Source: Lytechinus pictus (taxonomy: Eukaryota; Echinodermata; Echinoidea; Temnopleuroida; Toxopneustidae). From it: a stretch of DNA of 64,000 nt. Shown here piece after piece: positions 56,529-64,000 of this stretch. The position numbers and the translations under genes were made by a program. How positions within the stretch are numbered: the stretch's first letter is position 1; each line of letters opens with the position of its first letter. The stretch covers positions 21,495,501 through 21,559,500 of the forward strand of contig NC_087262.1 of assembly GCF_037042905.1 (NCBI RefSeq). Reading direction: 5' to 3'. The notes beneath the pieces were generated by a model, which worked only from the letters and a program-made list of their open reading frames with translations, was not told the origin of the DNA and did not search any database.

Positions 56529-57060
56529 AATTATTATTATTGTTGTTCCAGTAATATTGTCTTATCATTATTGTCTCCACTTGTTTTAAAATAGCATACC
56601 TCGTCGGGCGTGATGAAAAGTTCCCACAACTTAAATTTGGTGGGAAGTGGTCCATGGGGGCCTAAGATATGACTTCTTGACTTCATAAGGCCATGCAAAA
56701 TTGATCACATATTGATCGTCCAGATTTTCTGTAAAAGAATAATGGTTTTTCTTGCAGTTCTTAAAAATACATTTGGTCTAGCATTTCATGACAGTCAGAT
56801 TTTAATGATCATTTTCTCAAAACATGGGGAATGATAATCTCTTTTAATCTAGTTTGAGTTAAAAGGGTTAGTTTTAGGTCTACCACCTGCCAGCAGGAAA
56901 TGGTTTTCCAGTCCTTTTTCACTTCCTACTATTTCTTGCTCTGTGCGAATGATTAAAAAGAGTGCCAGATGCACTAAGAACAATTTGCATTGTCAGAAAT
57001 AAGAAAACAATGATTCAAATATTTTACCATGTTTGTATCTCTTTTGATTAATTGTAACAG
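56529..57060 (+). other. Upstream flank or first intron of hnRNP H/F copy B
   Basis: No coding signal. Ends in the acceptor TTGTAACAG of the first coding exon, so an untranslated exon must lie further upstream; it was not located. Confidence 0.4.
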
Positions 57061-57178
57061 GCTTCAATAACACATCAACAGTGATCCAAAGAGATGGCTG
57101 AAGATGATGGTTACGTCATACGGGCCCGGGGTTTACCCTGGAGTACCACAGCAGCTGAATTGATGGACTTCTTTGAAG
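57061..57178 (+). CDS. hnRNP H/F-B first coding exon
   Basis: Acceptor TTGTAACAG, 33 nt of 5' UTR, ATG at 57094. Encodes [28 protein letters not shown]. The donor is GTTTGT, weaker than most here. Confidence 0.92.
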
Positions 57179-60100
57179 GTTTGTGGACAACTACAGTGGT
57201 AGTCATTGTGTGTAACTACACTTGAATTACACTCGGTGCCAGAGCAATCAAGTGACCAAGCAAAGCCAGGGTTCCCAGCCCATTAGAGAAAATTATTTTA
57301 CCTTTTTCCAGTCAGGGAGAAATCAGGGAATTTGATAACAAAATACGTCAAATCAGGGAAAAGTGCCTGAAATGCGATAAAAATCAATTTTTTTTTTATC
57401 AGCCCAAAAGTCGAAAGCATGGTAGTCAGTCAGACTTTGTTATATTTTGTTGCATATCAAAACAGCATCTATTGAACGACTGGTTATGGTGGTACTAGTT
57501 TTACAATATTGTTTTTATAATGAAAATACATGTAATTCACTGCAACAACTTAAAAATTATGCGAAACTGGGAATGAGTTTAGGGAATTTTTTAAACTTCA
57601 TCAGGGAAAATTCAGATAATTTTGTTTTCTTGAAAAGCTGGGAACCCTGAAAGCCCTATCTATTGTTCTGACCCGGTGTATAAATTCCAATGTAATCTTT
57701 TGTCAAAGATTGCTGCCTAGGTCTGTAGCAACATTTTAAAATTGTCATTAGTTACATACTTACAGAGGAATTCAAATGTGAATGTCTTGAGTTCTCATAG
57801 GGTGGAAATTTCAGAGTCAAGAATGTGTGAAAAGCTATTGAAAGGAAATACTTAAATGAAAGGGGGCCCAATGTCTGCACAATTTACATTTAAATGGGGT
57901 TCAATACAAACTTCTTTCTATTCAACAAAATGTGTCCGTTGATATTTCTAATATTTTGAAGAGTAAATGTGCAATAAATCTCATTGAATTTGATAACATT
58001 TGAACAAAAAACACAGCTAAAAATCATTTGTCTTGTGATAGAAGCACCATATGATTTAAGACCTGGCATATTTAAGATTAGAGGGACTTTTTTTAAACAT
58101 ACACTTGCAGTCAGGATATGTGATTCCTGACCTATTGCGATTACCTGATGGTTTGAAGTAACCATTGAAATTTGTTCAGTGATTAGGGAATGCATGGCTG
58201 ATTTGCTAGATGAATTAATGAAATAATATGAAAAAATAGAAGAAGCACCATCATATTTAATACCCGACTTGTTTGAAATTAGGGAGACTTTTTTTACATG
58301 TAGTCAGGATACATGATTCCCGACCCATTGCAATTGAAGTAACCACAAAAATTGGTTCAGTAATGATCGAATGTGAGTGATTTGTTAAATTAAAAAGTAA
58401 AAAAAATATGTGTATGAAAAAGATTATGCTTTACCCTAATCCTAGGTTGCAATATCGTTGATGGGGAGAAGGGCATCAACTTTACCTTCAACAATAGTGG
58501 CAAGCCCTCTGGAGAGTGTTTTATAGAGTTTGAGACAGAGGATGACTTTCAGGAGGCGATGAAGAAAGACAAGGGTTACCTACAGAAGAGATATATTGAG
58601 TGTAAGTTGAAAAAGTTTAACATCACATGGTAATAATAAACAATATACTCGCCAAGAAGTCATGTCAAGGAGTGTATACTACCAGTCAGCTATCTCTAAC
58701 TCACTATTACCTGTAAAAAACAGAGAACAATAGATTCAGTGGACCAAATCTATTCTCTGGTTTTTACGGTAATAGTGAGTTAAAGAGAGCTGTCTTGCAG
58801 TGTAAGTAACGCATGCAGGGTGACTTTCTGGTTTATATTAATAATGGATTCGTTATTGATCTGGTAAAATGGACCTTGTCCTGAATAAGGCAATAAAAAT
58901 TGGTTAATTGTATGCAATCACCTTCGATATGTATTGGGGGCCAACCCATCTCTTTTTTTTTAATCCACCAAAACAAATATTTGCTACAAGCTGGAATACC
59001 ATGTTTATTTTATCCATTTCTTAGTTGTCACACATCTTCTACCAGAATCAAATGGAACATTTTTTTAAAATATTTGATAGATACAAGCATTTGGGTGGTC
59101 ATTTATTGGATCTTGTAACTAATTTTTAGATTGTTCCCAAAACATCTGTATTTATGTTTTAATACATCCATATTCTGTTTGTTTATACTCAGTATTCAAA
59201 TCTAAAAGGACTGAAATGGTATGGGTCACAAACCGCAACAGTGATGGAGGTGAAAATCTTGTCAAACTGAGAGGGCTCCCTTTCAGCTGTTCTAAAGAGG
59301 AGATCGCAGAGTTTTTCAGCGGTATGTATCAAAATTGTTCAAAACTATTTAGGGATTGATAAAGGGAGGGCCTTCTTTTAGCTTATACAATGTGGATTTT
59401 GGTTCAGAATGTTGGTACAATATTTTTATCCACAAGCAATTGTTATTTTTCCATAAAGTAATCAGAAAGCACGAGGAAGCTGAATACATTTTCACACCGA
59501 ATCCAGTATTGCATTTTATTTATATTGCTTGCTGTCTGAAGTAATTTTCAGTTTCCTATTTAATAAGAATGAGGGAGAAAACAAAGGGGAGGAGAAAACA
59601 AGTTTGCTTGCTTTATTTCCTTTAAATAAAATATATATCTATATTTGTATACAAATAGTGACCAGGGGTGGTATTCTGATATGACATTTTATCGCTCAGA
59701 TAAAATTAAAAATGTTATCTCGCGCATCTATAGATGATGCCTGCGTAGACTTACCAATCACATATTTTGCCATTGCAACGCGAATGATGTTCTTGCGCCC
59801 ATGTTACTTTGAAGAAAAAATAAAGTTAAAAGAGGGTAGGGGCTATTTTATCTCCGTGACGTTGATTTCATCAATGTTTCTAGGTGAATTAACTCAAAAT
59901 GTTGACATGAAAATGAAGAAAAGTTTAATATTTTTTGAGAAAAACAACTTCACTTTTTCCTGGCGGAATGGATTTCCATTGGTTGAGTGAGATGAGAGAG
60001 CTATAAAAGCTCGTTTCTCATTGGATATTGATTAAAAATAGGTGTGTCTTACAGAGATAAAATGAAGATAAAATTGTTCTCAGAATGACCGGTGTGTTGG

Positions 60101-63100
60101 CTCAGTTGGTAGAGCGTCCGTCTCACAACCGGGAGGTCGGTGGTTCAAACCCCGGCCGTGTCAGACCAAAAGACGTTAAAAGATGGGAGTTGCTGCTACC
60201 CTGTTTGGCGTTCAACGATTAAAGGGATAGAGCCTCGTCAATCTGGCGCTGCACAGCGGCTGCCGGGCCCACGATCAATTGGGCAAAGCAAATTTTCAGA
60301 GTATTTCATTTCATGTCTATTTCGAACAATAAATTATGGATTTTTTTTTTTTAATACCGATTCGGAGAGATTTTAAGGGTATTTTATCTCACTGATTTTA
60401 ATGGAGATAAGATATTTTATTTCATCTGAGATAAAATGGATCTCAGAATACCACCCCAGTTCATGATATTTATCATTTAGTGCAATTCCAGTCTCAGAGA
60501 AGAGAGTTGAACAGGCTTTGTTTCACACCATTTCTTGCTTTCTAATCAATAAGCTGGGACAGGAATACTTGGAAATGAATAGTCAAAATTTTGCAAGGCA
60601 GATGTAATTGCTGATGACATGACTTGATATACAGTACTAGTATGTATGTAGGAATGATAAATAATTTTCCATACTTTTTAACGTTCGTATGCCTCGTAAT
60701 GATAAAATTATTTTTTTAATTGAAAAATGGAAGTGAATGTGCATAATCCTTTACAAAAGGGAGAATCATATCTTCAACAAGTTTGTAATGTTGGAAAATT
60801 AATTAATGCATTTAAATGAAGTTTTGATTTCAGAATCAGTTTGAATAACTAGACAGGCGAAAGGCTAAATGTAGCCTTTGTTTTATTGTGGGTTTTTTTA
60901 GAGGGGGGGGGGGATGGGCAAACATTCAAGAGGTGTTGTGTTTGCAAAAAAAAACATTCATTCTCATTTTAGATTTCAGCCTCAAATAGAAATGTTTGGG
61001 TTTGCATGTGGGCAGGGGGAGGAAACCCCCCCCCCCACATGTTGTTTTGACCTACGGGCTTGGTTCTTGTAACATTCTAATGGGGGAAGGAATTTATTAC
61101 AGTGTTTGTTTGCAATGTCTGATGTTGTCACTGACCTGTGTATGTCCATTCCTTGTGCCTTCTTCTCCCATTCCTTCTCCCATTTGGGTTGGTGTTGCCG
61201 GGGGCAACATGTCAACTATCTCTCACACACACACACACAATCTCCTTGGTTAACCCTGTATCGGGTTGGGCTCGCTTCCGCATATGGGGTGTGGTGTTGG
61301 TATCTCTCCGGGGCCCTATCGACGGTCGGCGGCCTGCGACGTTGGGGTTGGTGTTTTTTGCGATGATGATGGGATGGATGGTGAACGCAGGGTTGACGAT
61401 TCAAGCGAATGGGATTACGCTACCTACGGACCACGATGGGCGCAAGACGGGAGAAGCCTTTGTGCTGTTTGCATCAAAGGAAATCGCTGAAAAGGCTTTA
61501 AAGAAACACAAGTCACATATGGGGCACAGGTGGGACTAGAAATGTAGTATGGTATGGTATGGTTGGTTCAATGATAGATGTTCAGTGTTTTAGATCCAGC
61601 AAGTTCTTTTGTAATCACTTTCATACAGTTATACATAACTATTTTTTTTATAAACTTGGGTGAAGATTAAGAATTTGTCATTTCGGTTTCAGACAAAGTA
61701 TTTCCCACTTTCAGTAGACTGCCATGACTTTACCTGATTTTCATAATTCATAATACTTCATTACTGAATAACATGTGGATTAAAAATGCATGTTATCCTC
61801 TAACAGTAAAAGAAATATTTTCCCATTTTGAATATCACACATTTGTAGGCCTCAAATTTCAATACTCTGAAAGGCAATGGGAGGGGCATTTAGGCCAGTT
61901 AGTAGGGCATCCAAGGCCTTGACCTTGGATTCAATGAAGCCCTGCATTTTCACCTTTCAATTACTCTAGGATTTGAAGGAACAAAAACTTCATTAGCCTT
62001 CTTGTCTTCTTGAAGATCTTGATGTTACACCTTTTTGAGGGGGTGGTGTTAAAGGAATTGGCCACTGTCACTGTATGGGGGAGGGGGAATGGGAGAAAAA
62101 CATAATTGTCAGAATATGGGATTATGTGATGGCTAGAAAAAAAAAAAGCCCATAACATCTAAAGTTGAATTGCCCTCTTGGACTCGGGTGATATTTAATT
62201 TTATTCATGAATGTATAATTTTCCTTATTTTTTATTTTGGAGGGAAGTGATTTGAGAATTGCGTTCAGGGACTGCAATATCTTATGTTAAAGTCACACCA
62301 ACGAAACTGACTCCAAACCGACCGATGGTATGCAATTGGAAATACCATAAAAGTTTTGATCAGGCTGGAGTCAGTTTCGTTAGTGAGACTGGAATTTAGG
62401 GGGAACTTGGCCAATTGACTGAACTTTGTGACGTCTTAAGCTTCTATCCTGTGTTCCCTAAAAATATCATGAGCTCCTCACAGCATAGTTGCCTTTGTTG
62501 AACCAGATTATTACATCATAAAGTTCAGCAACTAGTCTAAGTTTCCTTGCAAGTGCAAGTTTAATGCTTGTTGTAATTGTTAAACCAACAAACATTCCTT
62601 TGATCATGTGTCAAAAAGTGCTGATATAGTCAATATTATTAGTCAGTGAATAGTTTTTCATTTTAAGTTGAAACAGTGTTGAAATACTGAATGTTGATCA
62701 AAGGTAAAAATGAATAACAAAAAGTTATGCTCTGTTACCAGTTTACATACTACCCTCAGATTGAGATAGCATTTCTTCCTATTGATTATGATTTTGATTA
62801 TTATTATTTTAATCTAATTTAATTTTTTTTTTTTTTTTTGGGGGGGGAGTTCTGTCATGTGTTAAATAGACAAATCTTAATAGCATGAGCACATTTTTGT
62901 TTTTTTTATTGAATAAGTTCATATCAGAAAATTCATTGAAAATATCAACTATGTGTTGGCTTTGTCAACTGTTATTAACTCACTACATACTTTTCATTAA
63001 AAATACATATTGTTTTGGGTGAATAGAATACATGTACTTCACATTTATATTGAAGCTGTTCTAATAATGTATTGTGGGTATCTCTTGAACACACAGGTAC

Positions 63101-63799
63101 ATTGAGATCTTCAAGTGTCAACGGGATGAGCTCGGAAGGGCAACCAACCCATCACGTGGGCGTGGCATGAACAGACCCGGACCCTATGACAGGAACTCTG
63201 GCGGGGGAGGTGGCTTTTCTCGCGGTCGTGCACGGAACTCTGGTTTTGAGAGGAGATATGGTGGTGGCGGTGGTGGTGGAAACAGTTACGGAGGTGAGGT
63301 ATTTCTTATAAACTTCTATGTTTGAGCCTACTTTCTCTTGATCAGGGTGGCATGGAGGCATACTGACTACCAACCAAAGGAGTATCCTTTGTAATATATC
63401 TTATGTATGTCGTTAAATTACAATTTCTTAGAAATTCTTGAAAATACCCTTTTTTAAATGTTTAGTTAGAACAAGATAATCAGAAAGAAAAACGTACTAA
63501 TGACTAGTGGCACGGCAGTTGTCATCAGTTTGAAGCCCCAAATAAGGAAAAACTGTCAATATCCTTGTATAAATTTGGAAAGAAACAAGGGTAAACTTAT
63601 GATGAAAATTGTCTTACAATTTTTTCAGATTACGACAATGACTTTGGGTATGGAGGCTATGGTGGCGGTGGAGGAGGAGGTGGTGGATACGGTGGAGGTG
63701 GAGGAGGAGGTTATAGTGGCGGTGGAAGGAGTGGTAGAGGAGGAGGGGGAGGAGGATGGGGTGGAAGCCCCCAGCCATTGTTCTCAAGAGGAGGAAGAG
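57061..63799 (+). CDS. hnRNP H/F family RNA-binding protein, copy B (5' part; continues past the window)
   Basis: Second hnRNP H/F gene, head-to-head with copy A. Coding exons: 57094-57178, 58446-58601, 59193-59321, 61391-61529, 63097-63293, 63629-63799, all GT-AG with consistent phases; 877 coding nt so far. qRRM1 starts [16 protein letters not shown] and continues [12 protein letters not shown]. qRRM2 has [10 protein letters not shown] and [20 protein letters not shown]. An Arg/Gly linker ([21 protein letters not shown]) and a poly-Gly exon follow. qRRM3 lies beyond the right edge. Exons 1, 2 and 4 have exactly the lengths of copy A; exon 3 is 12 nt shorter. Protein divergence from copy A is substantial, so the duplication is not recent. 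Confidence 0.94.
57267..57649. repeat. Foldback MITE with CAGGGTTCCCAGC ends
   Basis: 383 bp in intron 1 of copy B. Ends CAGGGTTCCCAGC and GCTGGGAACCCTG, with CAGGGAAAATTC-type internal repeats. AAAGC lies directly outside both ends. hAT-like start, but a full 8-bp duplication is not visible. Confidence 0.7.
58038..58410. repeat. Tandem duplication, unit about 195 bp
   Basis: Two adjacent diverged copies starting AGAAGCACCAT at 58039 and 58239. Shared TCAGGATA..TGATTCC, GACC(T/C)ATTGC and GAAGTAACCA blocks. Intron 1 of copy B. Confidence 0.7.
58446..58601 (+). CDS. hnRNP H/F-B coding exon 2 (qRRM1)
   Basis: 156 nt between ATCCTAG and GTAAGT. Encodes [51 protein letters not shown]. Confidence 0.93.
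58688..58791. repeat. Hairpin MITE, 104 bp
   Basis: Arms AGCTATCTCTAACTCACTAT... and the complement ...ATAGTGAGTTAAAGAGAGCT, about 48 bp each. Intron 2 of copy B. Confidence 0.75.
59193..59321 (+). CDS. hnRNP H/F-B coding exon 3
   Basis: 129 nt between ATACTCAG and GTATGT. Encodes [43 protein letters not shown], joining qRRM1 to qRRM2. Confidence 0.93.
59663..60458. mobile_element. TIR element, family F, copy 2
   Basis: Ends CAGGGGTGGTATTCTGATAT and the complement of ATCTCAGAATACCACCCC. Reverse-orientation copy of 53615-54438: the right half (TTAAGGGTATTTTATCTCAC) equals the left half of copy 1. A different SINE is inserted near its right end. It sits in intron 3 of hnRNP H/F-B. Confidence 0.75.
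60088..60355 (+). mobile_element. tRNA-derived SINE, family 2
   Basis: tRNA-like head with A-box TGGCTCAGTTGG (60098) and B-box GGTTCAAACCC (60142). The anticodon-loop region CTCACAA resembles initiator/Met-type tRNA with a changed anticodon. Then a tRNA-unrelated body and a T-rich end at 60340-60352. It is inserted in the family F element. Confidence 0.8.
60459..61102 (+). other. Intron 3 of hnRNP H/F-B, distal part
   Basis: AT-rich with G9 and C9 runs near 60902 and 61027. No exon recognised. Confidence 0.5.
61103..61388 (+). promoter_or_regulatory. 286-nt AG-free zone with G-runs upstream of exon 4
   Basis: After the AG at 61101-61102 there is no AG until the acceptor AG at 61389-61390. 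A branch-point-like CACTGAC near 61130 is followed by a strong pyrimidine tract at about 61145-61182 (CCTTCTTCTCCCATTCCTTC), more than 200 nt from the exon. About eight G-runs of three or more lie between, and the last 60 nt before the exon are not pyrimidine-rich. It has the same architecture as the zone at 26597-27023 in copy A. There is no obvious sequence similarity. Confidence 0.65.
61391..61529 (+). CDS. hnRNP H/F-B coding exon 4 (core of qRRM2)
   Basis: 139 nt, identical in length and phase to exon 4 of copy A. Encodes [46 protein letters not shown]. Acceptor GAACGCAG, donor GTGGGA. Confidence 0.92.
61530..63096 (+). other. Intron 4 of hnRNP H/F-B
   Basis: AT-rich intron with a T/G homopolymer at 62826-62848 and a small hairpin at 62288-62388. 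No exon seen. Confidence 0.6.
62288..62388. repeat. Hairpin MITE, about 100 bp
   Basis: Arms CACCAACGAAACTGACTCCA and complement TGGAGTCAGTTTCGTTAGTG around a roughly 55-nt loop. Confidence 0.75.
63097..63293 (+). CDS. hnRNP H/F-B coding exon 5
   Basis: 197 nt between ACACAG and GTGAGG. Encodes [40 protein letters not shown], then [20 protein letters not shown]: the end of qRRM2 and an Arg/Gly linker. Confidence 0.92.
63629..63799 (+). CDS. hnRNP H/F-B coding exon 6 (Gly-rich)
   Basis: 171 nt between TTTTTCAG and GTAAGG. Encodes [20 protein letters not shown]..., ending [14 protein letters not shown], the counterpart of exon 6 in copy A. The gene continues beyond 64000. Confidence 0.9.
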
Positions 63800-64000
63800 G
63801 TAAGGGTCTTCTATTGTTACAATCAAACCTTTTTCACAGATTTTCACCGACTGAATTTCCTCTCTGCCAGTCAGATGCAAGGATTCGCAGAACAGGTTAT
63901 AAAATCTGTCAGTGAAAATCACAAAAGTTTCACGAGATGGTTCCCTGTCATAAAAACCATTTCCATTCAATTAAGACCTTTAAAATTGGCAATTGATAGG

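Noticed and set aside
60088-60160. Functional tRNA gene
   Set aside because: A- and B-boxes are present, but the T-arm and acceptor stem do not pair properly, and the sequence continues into a SINE body and tail inside a transposon.
61138-61539. 133-codon frame running through the AG-free zone into exon 4 as one protein
   Set aside because: Only the part from 61391 matches hnRNP H/F; upstream residues have no family similarity, and phase and spacing support the splice site at 61390.

Overview
The window looks like marine invertebrate deuterostome DNA, most likely a sea urchin or other echinoderm. The reasons are AT-rich introns with consensus GT-AG junctions, two hnRNP H/F genes and an MsrA gene with animal-type exon structure, tRNA-derived SINEs, many small terminal-inverted-repeat (TIR) elements, and an intact BEL/Pao retrotransposon. 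The species call is inference. There are no bacterial-type operons, ribosome binding sites, CRISPR arrays or origins.

Layout. 1-7.9 kb: intergenic, with foldback MITEs and two SINE copies. 7.97-10.83 kb (minus strand; one more probable exon near 12.9 kb): methionine sulfoxide reductase A in at least three exons. 10.9-18 kb: GATGAT microsatellites around a foldback element, simple repeats, and a 2.2-kb TIR element. 18.05-29.79 kb (minus): a complete hnRNP H/F gene, ten coding exons, 524 aa, three qRRM domains. 30-35.5 kb: dense nested repeats. One is a hAT-like element with an 8-bp target duplication that carries the C-terminal codons of a ribosomal stalk P-protein. 35.51-44.31 kb (plus): a full BEL/Pao retrotransposon with near-identical LTRs, a 5-bp target duplication and one open 1874-aa Gag-Pol frame. 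44.8-50 kb: two tandem arrays, each split by a transposon. 50.8-56.5 kb: a truncated Ty3/Gypsy integrase and more TIR elements. 57.06-64 kb (plus): the first six coding exons of a second, divergently oriented hnRNP H/F gene that runs off the window.

The two hnRNP H/F genes share intron phases and three identical exon lengths (85, 156 and 139 nt). In both, the 139-nt exon that opens RRM2 has a weak local 3' splice site preceded by a very long stretch with no AG on the sense strand: 427 nt in the minus-strand gene and 286 nt in the plus-strand gene. Each stretch has a pyrimidine tract at its far end and many G-runs between that tract and the exon. This is the pattern of a distal branch point. 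Because hnRNP H/F proteins bind G-runs and skipping a 139-nt exon shifts the frame, it suggests conserved autoregulation. I consider this the most interesting signal in the window.

All exon models were read by eye from splice consensus, phase and protein similarity recalled from memory. No alignments or database searches were run.
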